From: an uncultured Collinsella sp.
GTDB lineage: Bacteria > Actinomycetota > Coriobacteriia > Coriobacteriales > Coriobacteriaceae
Reading direction: 5' to 3'
Length of the DNA: 10,704 bases
Assembly: GCA_902494135.1 (NCBI GenBank)
Contig: CABUSE010000037.1
Location: 1 to 10,704 of the forward strand
The first letter of the stretch is position 1; each line of letters opens with the position of its first letter. A model generated the notes under the pieces. The model had not been told where the DNA came from. It was given only the letters and a program-made list of their open reading frames with translations, and ran no database searches. This document shows, in pieces, positions 1 to 6,138 of this stretch. Made by a program: the position numbers and the translations under genes.

Positions 1-162
1 GCCATGTTTAAGGTCGAGCTCGAGAACGGTCATTCGGTTCTGTGCAACATTTCTGGCAAGATCCGAATGAATTACATCCGCATTCTCCCCGGTGACAGGG
101 TTGTCGTGGAGCTTTCCCCGTACGACCTGACCCGCGGCCGCATCACCTATCGCTATAAATAG
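1..162 (+). CDS. infA: Translation initiation factor IF-1, C-terminal part (5' end outside window)
   Basis: IF-1 binds the 30S A site during initiation and works with IF-2 and IF-3. The frame is open from base 1 and gives 53 residues before TAG, about three quarters of the usual 72-residue protein. It covers the S1-like OB fold from strand 2 onward, with the hallmark stretches MFKVELENGH, ISGKIRMNYIRILPGDRV and the C-terminal ELSPYDLTRGRITYRYK. The ATG at base 4 is an internal methionine, not the start, because the family has about 20 residues before it. It lies in its usual place ahead of rpmJ. A gap of 150 bases follows, unusually wide for this cluster. Identification is firm; only the missing 5' end is unknown. 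Confidence 0.97.
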   Translation, partial: AMFKVELENGHSVLCNISGKIRMNYIRILPGDRVVVELSPYDLTRGRITYRYK

Positions 163-186
163 CGGCACGCATACACGCACTCTATT

Positions 187-264
187 TCCGGCTGCAGGCT
201 TAGCTCAACCTACGGTCGGATTGTGTGTGAAGACCAGCCATAGTTTTAAACGCCTGCGGCTGGG
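187..264 (+). promoter_or_regulatory. Candidate structured leader between infA and rpmJ
   Basis: Bases 187-199 and 252-264 can pair as a 13-bp helix without mismatch, counting three G-U pairs. The enclosed part offers further short helices, 210-212 with 241-243 and 214-217 with 232-235. A competing helix of 6 bp, 234-239 with 258-263, would break the main stem. No T-run follows, so it is not an intrinsic terminator. Position ahead of rpmJ and rpsM suggests an mRNA leader bound by a ribosomal protein, by analogy with S4 control of the alpha operon in E. coli; that role is inference. Folding was done by eye without energies. Confidence 0.45.
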
Positions 265-282
265 CGAGTAGATAGTAGGGAA

Positions 283-298
283 GTAGTTTGAGCGCTAC
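283..298 (+). promoter_or_regulatory. Small hairpin directly upstream of the rpmJ ribosome binding site
   Basis: Bases 283-287 (GTAGT) pair with 294-298 (GCTAC), five pairs including one G-T, around a six-base loop. The hairpin ends only a few bases before the AAGGAAG Shine-Dalgarno sequence at 302-308. It could influence ribosome access to rpmJ, but a five-pair stem can arise by chance. Confidence 0.25.
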
Positions 299-312
299 CG
301 AAAGGAAGAACG

Positions 313-426
313 ATGAAGGTACGTCCTTCGGTCAAGAAGATGTGCGATAAGTGCAAAATCATTAGGCGCCATGGCAAGGTCCTCGTCATTTGCGAGAACC
401 CCCGTCATAAGCAGCGTCAGGGTTAA
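313..426 (+). CDS. rpmJ: 50S ribosomal protein L36, zinc-binding form
   Basis: L36 is the smallest large-subunit protein and binds 23S rRNA. The 37 residues match the family along their whole length, beginning MKVRPSVKKMCDKCKIIRRH. The zinc ribbon is complete: C11, C14, C27 and H32, so this is the zinc-binding (C+) paralogue rather than the zinc-free one induced on zinc starvation in other bacteria. AAGGAAG lies four bases before the ATG. The gene stands between infA and rpsM, the standard order. Fourteen bases separate its stop from the rpsM start, so the two are probably translated from one message. Confidence 0.97.
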   Translation: MKVRPSVKKMCDKCKIIRRHGKVLVICENPRHKQRQG

Positions 427-440
427 GAGAGGAGACTACG

Positions 441-815
441 TTGGCCCGTATTAATGGTGTCGACCTCCCGCGTGAGAAGCGCGTTGAGATCGGTCTGACC
501 TACATTTACGGCATCGGCCGCACCACTGCGACGAAGATTTGCGTCGAGTGCAACGTTAACGTGGATACGCGCGTTAAGGACCTCACCGAGGATGAGGTTA
601 ACGCCATCCGCGATTATATCGACAAGAACCAGATCATGGTTGAGGGCGACCTCCGCCGTGAGCGCAACCAGAACGTCAAGCGCCTTATGGACATCGGCTG
701 CAACCGCGGCCTTCGTCACCGCAAGGGCCTCCCGGTCCGCGGCCAGCGCACCCACACTAACGCTCGTACCCGCAAGGGCCCGAAGCGTCAGATCGGTGCT
801 AAGAAGAAGAAATAA
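441..815 (+). CDS. rpsM: 30S ribosomal protein S13, TTG start
   Basis: S13 sits in the head of the small subunit and contacts the P-site tRNA and the intersubunit bridges. The 124-residue product starts MARINGVDLPREKRVEIGLT, has the GIGRTTA helix-turn motif near residues 25-31, and ends in the basic tail RGQRTHTNARTRKGPKR that reaches toward tRNA. Homology fixes the start at a TTG codon, since the family begins MARI. A strong GAGAGGAG at 427-434, six bases upstream, supports it. TTG is unusual for a highly expressed ribosomal gene; the others here use ATG. Translation may be coupled to rpmJ. Identification is certain, and the start is well supported. Confidence 0.97.
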   Translation: MARINGVDLPREKRVEIGLTYIYGIGRTTATKICVECNVNVDTRVKDLTEDEVNAIRDYIDKNQIMVEGDLRRERNQNVKRLMDIGCNRGLRHRKGLPVRGQRTHTNARTRKGPKRQIGAKKKK

Positions 816-829
816 GGAGCGCTAGATAG

Positions 830-1234
830 ATGGCTACTGCTAAGAAGAACGTTCGCGCTGCCCGTCTGAAGCGCGCGGACCGTAAGAACATTTCCGTGGG
901 CCAGGCTCACATTCGTTCTACGTTCAACAACACGATCGTTTCGATCACCGATCCCCAGGGCAACGTCATTTCCTGGAAGTCGGCTGGCCAGGTGGGCTTC
1001 AAGGGCTCCCGTAAGTCCACGCCGTTCGCTGCCCAGATGGCTGCCGAGGCTGCTGCCAAGCAGGCCATGGAGCACGGTATGAAGAAGGTTTCCGTCTTCG
1101 TCAAGGGCCCCGGCTCCGGTCGTGAGACCGCCATCCGCTCCCTCCAGGCTGCTGGCCTCGAGGTCTCGAGCATCCAGGACAAGACCCCCATTCCGCACAA
1201 CGGCTGCCGCCCCAAGAAGCGTCGCCGCGTGTAA
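830..1234 (+). CDS. rpsK: 30S ribosomal protein S11
   Basis: S11 forms part of the platform of the small subunit beside the mRNA exit channel. The 134-residue product has a basic N-terminal extension (MATAKKNVRAARLKRADRK), then the S11 core starting at NISVGQAHIRSTFNNTIVSI. It ends with TPIPHNGCRPKKRRRV, the C-terminal signature. The Asn124-Gly125 pair corresponds to the site where E. coli S11 carries isoaspartate. AAGGAG overlaps the rpsM stop codon and lies ten bases before the ATG. It is part of the rpsM-rpsK-rpsD-rpoA-rplQ block, with normal length and no oddities. Confidence 0.97.
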   Translation: MATAKKNVRAARLKRADRKNISVGQAHIRSTFNNTIVSITDPQGNVISWKSAGQVGFKGSRKSTPFAAQMAAEAAAKQAMEHGMKKVSVFVKGPGSGRETAIRSLQAAGLEVSSIQDKTPIPHNGCRPKKRRRV

Positions 1235-1253
1235 CTGAAAGGATCGTATCAAT

Positions 1254-1850
1254 ATGGCAATCGACAGGACTCCTGTTCTTAAGCGCTGCCGTCAGCTCGG
1301 GATCGATCCCGCTGAGCTCGGTTACAGCAGCAAGAAGGAATCTATCCGTCAGCCCAAGCGCCGTCGCAAGGAATCTGAGTACGGCATGCAGCTGCGCGAG
1401 AAGCAGAAGGTCAAGTTCATCTATGGCGTTCTGGAGAAGCAGTTCCACGGCTACTTCAACAAGGCCCGCAAGATGAACGGCGTCACCGGTGAGAACCTCA
1501 TGATCATCCTTGAGTCTCGCCTCGACAACGTCGTCTTCCGTCTTGGCTTCGCCCGCACCCGCAAAGAGGCTCGTCAGTCCGTCCGTCACGGTCACTTCAC
1601 CGTGAACGGCAAGCGCGTGGACATCCCGTCCTACCGCGTCAAGGCCGGCGACGTCGTCGCTGTCGGCGAGAAGTTCCGTGACCTCCTCCCCATCAAGGAG
1701 GCCCTGATTTCCTCCGAGCGCTTTGAGGTCCCTGGCTGGCTCGAGGTCGATATCGAGAAGCTGTCTGGTAACGTGCTCGCTCTGCCGACGCGTGAGCAGA
1801 TCAGCGGTGATATCAACGAGCAGCTCATCGTCGAGCTCTACTCTAAGTAG
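1254..1850 (+). CDS. rpsD: 30S ribosomal protein S4, zinc-free form
   Basis: S4 is a primary 16S rRNA binder that nucleates assembly of the 30S body and, in E. coli, represses the alpha operon by binding the rpsM leader. The 198 residues comprise an N-terminal domain, a helical domain (about 45-85) and the S4 RNA-binding fold (about 87-150, SRLDNVVFRLGFARTRKEAR onward). The N-terminus has a single cysteine (C12) instead of the cysteine cluster of zinc-binding S4 proteins, so this is the zinc-free (C-) type. GAAAGGA stands ten bases ahead of the ATG. Placement inside the alpha operon, next to rpoA, is the common bacterial order. It is the natural candidate if any protein binds the leader at 187-264. 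Confidence 0.97.
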   Translation: MAIDRTPVLKRCRQLGIDPAELGYSSKKESIRQPKRRRKESEYGMQLREKQKVKFIYGVLEKQFHGYFNKARKMNGVTGENLMIILESRLDNVVFRLGFARTRKEARQSVRHGHFTVNGKRVDIPSYRVKAGDVVAVGEKFRDLLPIKEALISSERFEVPGWLEVDIEKLSGNVLALPTREQISGDINEQLIVELYSK

Positions 1851-1882
1851 TCCATCCGGGCTGCTGAGGCTGGAGGTAATAC

Positions 1883-2824
1883 ATGTCAGAATTCATTAGG
1901 CCTCAGGTTCAGGTCGAAGAGATCAACGAGACGTCTGCTCGTGTCTCCGTCGAGCCGCTCGAGCGTGGTTACGGCGATACGCTGGGTAACTCCCTTCGTC
2001 GCGTTCTTCTGTCCTCGCTCGAGGGTGCCGCCGTCGAGGCTATTCAGATCGATGGTGCGCAGCACGAGTTCATGACCATCCCTAACATGGTCGAGGATGT
2101 CACCGACATCGTCCTGAATGTCAAGGGTCTTGTCTTCAGGGCTCTCGGCACGACCGACGAGGCGACCGCCACCATCTCGGTTGACGGCCCCTGCGAGGTC
2201 ACCGGTGCGGACTTCTTTATTCCGTCCGAGTTTGAGCTGGTTAACCCCGAGCAGCACATCGCTACGCTCACCGAGGGTGGCCATCTCACCATGAGCATGC
2301 GCATCGGCTATGGCCGCGGCTATGTTTCTGGCGAGGCCAACAAGCGCGACAACGATCCCATCGGTGTGATCCACGTCGACTCGCTGTACTCGCCGGTTTC
2401 CCGTTGCGCCAAGCTCGTTGAGGCTTGCCGTGTCGGTCAGCACACCGACTACGACCGCCTTGTCCTCGAGATCGAGACCAACGGCTCCATCGCCCCGCGC
2501 GACGCCGTGGTCCAGGCTGCCAATATCATCAACCAGCATATGGCCGCTTTTATGAACCTTGCCGAGACCCCCGAGGTCGAGGAGGAGGCTTCGATCTTCG
2601 CTCCCGAGGTCACCAACGACAACGCCGAGCTGGACAAGCAGATCGAGGATCTGGACCTTTCCGTCCGTTCCTACAACTGCCTTAAGCGCGCCAGCATTCA
2701 CTCGGTCCGTCAGCTCGTTGAGTTCTCGGAGAACGATCTGCTCAACATCCGTAACTTCGGTGTTAAGTCGATCGAGGAAGTGAAGGACAAGCTTGAGTCC
2801 ATGGGCCTGAGCCTGAAGGCTTAA
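1883..2824 (+). CDS. rpoA: RNA polymerase alpha subunit
   Basis: Alpha dimerises to start assembly of RNA polymerase and contacts promoters and activators through its C-terminal domain. The 313-residue product has the N-terminal dimer domain (about 1-230, with RGYGDTLGNSLRRVLLSSLEGAAV typical of the assembly interface, split here as RGYGDTLGNSLRRVL and SSLEGAAV). An acidic linker spans about 230-255, and the C-terminal domain about 258-313. DNA-contact residues equivalent to the E. coli UP-element determinant are present: R262, N265, C266, G293, K295, S296 and E299. TGGAGGT at 1871-1877 precedes the ATG. Length and architecture are normal for an actinobacterium. An open frame runs along the opposite strand but is a codon-bias shadow. 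Confidence 0.98.
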   Translation: MSEFIRPQVQVEEINETSARVSVEPLERGYGDTLGNSLRRVLLSSLEGAAVEAIQIDGAQHEFMTIPNMVEDVTDIVLNVKGLVFRALGTTDEATATISVDGPCEVTGADFFIPSEFELVNPEQHIATLTEGGHLTMSMRIGYGRGYVSGEANKRDNDPIGVIHVDSLYSPVSRCAKLVEACRVGQHTDYDRLVLEIETNGSIAPRDAVVQAANIINQHMAAFMNLAETPEVEEEASIFAPEVTNDNAELDKQIEDLDLSVRSYNCLKRASIHSVRQLVEFSENDLLNIRNFGVKSIEEVKDKLESMGLSLKA

Positions 2825-2854
2825 TGCTTCGCATATTTGAGGAGAAACTAGACC

Positions 2855-3322
2855 ATGCGTCACAACGTTAAGAAGGGCCTGAAGCTCGGCACCGATGCGA
2901 GCCACACCAAGGCCATGAAGAAGAGCCTTGCTAAGGCCCTCTTCGAGAACGACCGCATCAAGACCACCGAGACTCGCGCTAAGGCGCTGCGTTCGGTCGT
3001 CGACCCGATCATCACTTGGGCCAAGAAGGGCGACCTGCACTCTCGTCGTCTGGCTATCGCCAAGCTCGGCGATAAGCAGCTCGTTGCCGAGATCTTCGAC
3101 AAGGCTGCCCAGGGCATGTGGCAGGACCGCAACGGCGGTTACACCCGCATCATGAAGCTCGGCAACCGCAAGGGCGACAACGCTCCCATCGTTATCGTGG
3201 AGCTCGTCACCGAGCCTTGCACGCCTAAGGCCAAGAAGGCTGCTCCGGCCCCCAAGAAGGCCGCTGCTCCCAGGAAGGTCGAGGCCGTCGAGGAGGCTCC
3301 TGCTGAGGAGACCGCTGAGTAG
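2855..3322 (+). CDS. rplQ: 50S ribosomal protein L17 with charged C-terminal extension
   Basis: L17 binds 23S rRNA near the peptide exit tunnel. The 155-residue product begins with the family signature (M)RHNVKKGLKLGTDASHTKAM. It keeps the core to about residue 117, where PIVIVELV ends the conserved fold. About 37 further residues follow that are rich in Ala, Lys and Pro and then in Glu, ending in EEAPAEETAE. Such low-complexity tails are common on actinobacterial L17, and the role of this one is unknown. GAGGAGA lies about nine bases before the ATG. It is the last gene of the operon, followed after 26 bases by an intrinsic terminator. Confidence 0.97.
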   Translation: MRHNVKKGLKLGTDASHTKAMKKSLAKALFENDRIKTTETRAKALRSVVDPIITWAKKGDLHSRRLAIAKLGDKQLVAEIFDKAAQGMWQDRNGGYTRIMKLGNRKGDNAPIVIVELVTEPCTPKAKKAAPAPKKAAAPRKVEAVEEAPAEETAE

Positions 3323-3348
3323 ACTTTCCGTCTACATAGGCTATATTC

Positions 3349-3379
3349 GAGGGGTACGTTCGCGTACCCCTCTTTTTTT
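3349..3379 (+). terminator. Intrinsic terminator of the ribosomal protein operon
   Basis: A perfect 10-bp stem (3349-3358 with 3363-3372) closes a TTCG tetraloop and is followed directly by seven T residues at 3373-3379. It sits 26 bases after the rplQ stop and 35 bases before truA, so it separates the ribosomal operon from truA. Confidence 0.95.
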
Positions 3380-3414
3380 GTCGCGATACCGTTACTTGTT
3401 TGTTGGGAGCGCCC

Positions 3415-4239
3415 ATGACTGCCCCGTCTGATTTCAATTCGATTTCCGAGCTTGACGCCACGCTCGTATTTCGTGTGGCCTATGATGGCTCGTCGTATAG
3501 CGGATTTGCCGAGCAGCCGGGACAGACGACGGTTGCGGGCGAGCTACGTCGAGCCATCGAGACGCTGCTTCGCCGCCCGATCGATTTGACGTGCGCGGGG
3601 CGTACCGATGCCGGCGTGCATGCCGTGGCTCAGTACATCAGCGTTCCCGTAACGGACGCTGAGCTCGCGTGTACGCGCCGTAGGTGGCTGCGGGCTATGG
3701 ATGCCCTGCTGCCCAAAGATATCGCCATAAACGAGGTTTACAGGGCCCGTAAGGGCTTTTCTGCGCGCTTTGACGCGCGCTCTCGCACTTACACCTATCG
3801 CATTGCCGATCGTGATGCGCGGCCCGTGCTGTCACGCGGTGCTGTGTGGTGGCATCGCTATCCCCTCGACGTCGATGCGATGGCGGCCGCCTGCCCTGCG
3901 CTTTTGGGCGAGCAGGACTTTAAAAGCTTTTGCAAGGTTGCCTCTGCCGTGGGCAAACCTACGCACCGCTGCGTAATGCGCGCCGAGTTTGGCCATGAGG
4001 TTGCGTTTGGCGAGGACATCCTGACGTTTACCATCGAGGGCAATGCGTTTCTGCATTCGATGGTCCGTACGATCGTTGGCACGCTTGTCGAGATTGGCAT
4101 GCATCGCCGTGAACCCGAGTGGATGCGCGAGGTCATCGATGCTTGCGATCGTACCGCTGCGGGCCCCACGGCTCCTGCCTGCGGCCTTACGTTTATGGGC
4201 GTGGATTACGATCCCGCCGAGCTTGTCGTGCTCGACTAG
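3415..4239 (+). CDS. truA: tRNA pseudouridine synthase A
   Basis: TruA isomerises uridines 38, 39 and 40 in the anticodon arm of tRNAs. The 274-residue product has the catalytic motif CAGRTDAGVHA, with nucleophile D65. Other TruA blocks are SRTYTYRI, EGNAFLHSMVRTIVGTLVEIG and AGPTAPACGLTFMGVDYDP near the C-terminus. The usual GW[QR]Q block near the N-terminus reads SGFAEQPGQTTVAGEL here, a tolerated variant. An upstream TTG at 3400 would add five residues, but GGGAG at 3405-3409, five bases before the ATG at 3415, favours the ATG. The gene often follows rplQ in bacteria; here a terminator lies between, so it needs its own promoter or read-through. No promoter is obvious in the short gap, and no terminator is seen after it. 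Confidence 0.95.
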   Translation: MTAPSDFNSISELDATLVFRVAYDGSSYSGFAEQPGQTTVAGELRRAIETLLRRPIDLTCAGRTDAGVHAVAQYISVPVTDAELACTRRRWLRAMDALLPKDIAINEVYRARKGFSARFDARSRTYTYRIADRDARPVLSRGAVWWHRYPLDVDAMAAACPALLGEQDFKSFCKVASAVGKPTHRCVMRAEFGHEVAFGEDILTFTIEGNAFLHSMVRTIVGTLVEIGMHRREPEWMREVIDACDRTAAGPTAPACGLTFMGVDYDPAELVVLD

Positions 4240-4357
4240 GGGAGGGCTCGACGCGCCGTTCGTCGGCACCTGTCATCTGTGGGCTGCGCGTGTGCAACAT
4301 CTGTTCTTGGCGTGCAGTGCAACTGGTGTCTCATTGCTTTTATTGCCGGGGTGTACC

Positions 4358-4399
4358 ATGAACGACAGTTTGATTCATTGCTGTCGAGAGGACGGATAA
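4358..4399 (+). CDS. Possible 13-residue leader peptide before the glycosyltransferase gene
   Basis: ATG at 4358 opens a 13-codon frame (MNDSLIHCCREDG) whose TAA ends at 4399, one base before the TTG start of the next gene. The arrangement would allow termination-reinitiation. A GGGG run at 4348-4351 could be a weak Shine-Dalgarno sequence. It has no run of a single amino acid typical of attenuator leaders, and no known family is recognised. It may be chance, and ATG here also overlaps a weak TACCAT -10-like sequence at 4354-4359. Confidence 0.2.
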   Translation: MNDSLIHCCREDG

Positions 4400-4400
4400 C

Positions 4401-5441
4401 TTGGTTCGACGTGGCTCGCATCCGCGACTTTCGGTGATCCTTGTAGTAGAAGGTTCGCCCAGCTATGCGATGCGTGCGCTCGAGAGTATCCAGAACCAAG
4501 ACCTCTATGATTTGCAGATTGTCGTTGTCTGCCGCGATGCTGCGCCTGGTGTGCGCCATTCGCTTCAAGTTGCTGCCGACAGGGACATCCATATTGATTT
4601 GATTGACGTCGAGGACGCGAAGCGCGGCGCTTGTCTTCGTGCCGGTTTTGATGCCTCGCGCGGCTCTCAAATCATCGCCATGAACGCCGATGAGTGGTTT
4701 GCTCCGCAGGCCCTTTCCAAGATGGTCGATATCGCGTGCGATACTGCGGCAGACATTGTGCTCCCCTCGGTGTCGCTCGATCGATACGATGCGCATCGCG
4801 AGCGTCATTCGCGCGTCTTGGATGCTGCCTCTATTGCCATAGAAGACGAGTCTTCTATGGTGGCCGGGCTGCCTCAGTTGATTTTGGGCGGCCTAGTCGC
4901 TCAGACCTCTGGCGTGATGTATAGCCGTCCGCTGTTTGAAGCATGCCTGTCGCGTGGCAAGGCGTACCGTACGGTTGAGTTTATGGCTTATGCGCTCTCG
5001 CAGGCACGATTCGTGTCCGGCTGCGGCGACGCTTGTTTCCACGCGGTGGCACCTAAGCTTACAGATGCCTTTGATCCCACCATGTATGCCAGGATATCCG
5101 ATGACACTCGAGCGCTCGACGAGCTTGCGGACTCACTCTCGGAAGCAGATAGCGGTGGTCGGCTCAAGCTGGCAAGCCAAAAGTTCTACTTCGCCGGACT
5201 GGTCGCCTGCATCGAGAATTTGTGTCTGAGCCCGCATGGAGTGTCGTCAATCGAGCGTTCCGCCCGCATGCGTGATATGCTCGAGGCGCCTCGAACCCGT
5301 CAGATGGTCGCCGCGCTCAAGGATAACCATCGGGGACTCGGTCTGTTGTTTGGGCCGATCGCCAGCGCCAAGCCCGCGCGCTGCGTGATGTGTACGCATC
5401 TGGCAGCTTTTCTTAACCGGACGGGCGCAAAAACCGCCTAA
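4401..5441 (+). CDS. Family 2 glycosyltransferase-like protein, degenerate DxD
   Basis: The 346-residue product resembles the GT-A fold of family 2 glycosyltransferases. It opens with LSVILVVEGSPSYAMRALES (residues 10-29), like the family's SVIIPVYN block, and QIVVVCRD follows at 39-46. At 79-100 comes LRAGFDASRGSQIIAMNADE, where the family has the ARN...G.YI.FLDSDD block. The metal-binding DxD reads N95-A-D97-E98, so its first Asp is replaced. The C-terminal half is not recognisable to me; it ends with CxxC (328-331). No signal peptide or membrane segment is seen, so it is probably cytoplasmic. The TTG start has GAGAGGA eight bases upstream; a later start would cut the first strand. It stands alone between truA and argR, with no sugar or wall genes adjacent. 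The acceptor and donor are unknown, and loss of catalysis is possible. Confidence 0.65.
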   Translation: MVRRGSHPRLSVILVVEGSPSYAMRALESIQNQDLYDLQIVVVCRDAAPGVRHSLQVAADRDIHIDLIDVEDAKRGACLRAGFDASRGSQIIAMNADEWFAPQALSKMVDIACDTAADIVLPSVSLDRYDAHRERHSRVLDAASIAIEDESSMVAGLPQLILGGLVAQTSGVMYSRPLFEACLSRGKAYRTVEFMAYALSQARFVSGCGDACFHAVAPKLTDAFDPTMYARISDDTRALDELADSLSEADSGGRLKLASQKFYFAGLVACIENLCLSPHGVSSIERSARMRDMLEAPRTRQMVAALKDNHRGLGLLFGPIASAKPARCVMCTHLAAFLNRTGAKTA

Positions 5442-5447
5442 ACGGCT

Positions 5448-5485
5448 CATTTCGAAACAAATTTGCATAGAATTGTTTCGAAATG
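5448..5485. promoter_or_regulatory. Perfect 13-bp inverted repeat built from two TTTCGAAA palindromes
   Basis: The arms 5448-5460 and 5473-5485 are exact reverse complements separated by 12 bases. Each arm contains the 8-base palindrome TTTCGAAA (5450-5457 and 5476-5483), with centres 26 bp apart, about two and a half helical turns. It lies six bases after the glycosyltransferase stop and about 90 bases before argR. There is no T-run, which argues against a terminator. Two dyads inside a dyad suggest an operator for a dimeric or tetrameric regulator acting on argR. Which protein binds is unknown. The spacer contains TTGCATA, loosely like an arginine-box half site. Confidence 0.55.
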
Positions 5486-5525
5486 CGTTCTTATACACAA
5501 AAGCCTTCAAATAGCGTTAAACTAT

Positions 5526-5540
5526 TCAATCACTGATTGA
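5526..5540. promoter_or_regulatory. Short palindrome near the argR start, possible operator
   Basis: TCAATCA at 5526-5532 and TGATTGA at 5534-5540 are exact reverse complements around one central base. The site is 33 bases before the argR ATG, where an autoregulatory operator would be expected. It resembles an AT-rich arginine box in composition, but not clearly in consensus. Confidence 0.35.
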
Positions 5541-5573
5541 TTGTCTCCGCCATCTTTTGGAGAGAGGGTTTGT

Positions 5574-6011
5574 ATGGCTAAAAAACGCAATGGGCGCCAG
5601 GATGCCATTAGAGATATTGTGCGCAATAAGGACGTCCGCACGCAGCGCGTGCTGGTCGATGAGCTCCGCGCTATGGGCTTTGATTGCACGCAGGCGACTG
5701 TCTCTCGCGATATTGCCGATATGGGGCTGCGTAAGCTCCCTGAGGGCATCTATGTTCTGGCAGAGGACCTGCACCTGCAGCGTATGGTTTCCGAGCTCGT
5801 AACGGGCGTTCTGCGCACCGATAATCTGGTTATGATTAAGGCTCAGCCTGGCACGGCTTCCGGCATCGCCGCCGCTGTTGATGCGGCAGAGCTGCCCGAT
5901 GTGCTTGGCTCGCTTGCCGGCAACGATACGATTTTGGTTATTGCCCAGACGGCCGAGGACGGCGAGCGTCTTGAGGCGCTGATCAATAAGCTGAGCAATT
6001 CTCGCAAGTAG
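5574..6011 (+). CDS. argR: Arginine repressor/regulator ArgR
   Basis: ArgR is a hexameric DNA-binding protein that senses L-arginine and controls arginine synthesis and breakdown. The 145-residue product has the N-terminal winged helix (about 5-65) with the recognition segment TQATVSRDIADMGLRKLP. Its C-terminal oligomerisation and arginine-binding domain (about 75-145) shows QPGTASGIAAAVDAAELPDV and LGSLAGNDTILVIAQ. In the usual effector motif GDDT the first Asp is replaced by N117; D118 and T119 remain. An upstream TTG at 5541 would add eleven residues, but GAGAGGG at 5562-5568, five bases before ATG 5574, and the typical N-terminal length favour the ATG. No arginine biosynthesis genes are adjacent. 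Palindromes lie upstream and a terminator follows, so it is probably a single-gene unit. Confidence 0.93.
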   Translation: MAKKRNGRQDAIRDIVRNKDVRTQRVLVDELRAMGFDCTQATVSRDIADMGLRKLPEGIYVLAEDLHLQRMVSELVTGVLRTDNLVMIKAQPGTASGIAAAVDAAELPDVLGSLAGNDTILVIAQTAEDGERLEALINKLSNSRK

Positions 6012-6063
6012 GCGTGCGGGTCGTGCGCTCGGCACTGTGCGCGCTGACATAGTGGCTTGTAAA

Positions 6064-6095
6064 GGGTGTCGACGTTGGTCGGTACCCCCTTTTTT
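6064..6095 (+). terminator. Intrinsic terminator of argR
   Basis: A 10-bp stem including two G-T pairs (6064-6073 with 6078-6087) with loop GTTG is followed by CC and six T residues (6090-6095). It lies 52 bases after the argR stop and points in the gene's direction. Confidence 0.88.
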
Positions 6096-6138
6096 GTTTG
6101 CCGGTATAAAGACCGCCCACCAGGTCGCTTTAAACTAA

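Noticed and set aside
196..240. tRNA-like sequence (GGCTTAGCTCAA resembles a D-arm) in the infA-rpmJ gap
   Set aside because: No T-arm GTTCGA-type sequence, no acceptor stem and no anticodon arm could be laid out.
1886..3040. 384-codon open frame antisense to rpoA
   Set aside because: It mirrors the coding bias of rpoA and rplQ, has no ribosome site, and has no recognisable protein character.
4249..4266. Hairpin CGACG/CGTCG just after truA as a terminator
   Set aside because: Only about six pairs and no T-run follow it.
5448..5485. LexA/SOS box in the argR upstream repeat (CGAAAC and GTTTCG halves)
   Set aside because: The halves are 16 or more bases apart, whereas LexA half sites in actinobacteria are about four bases apart, and the genes nearby are not SOS genes.
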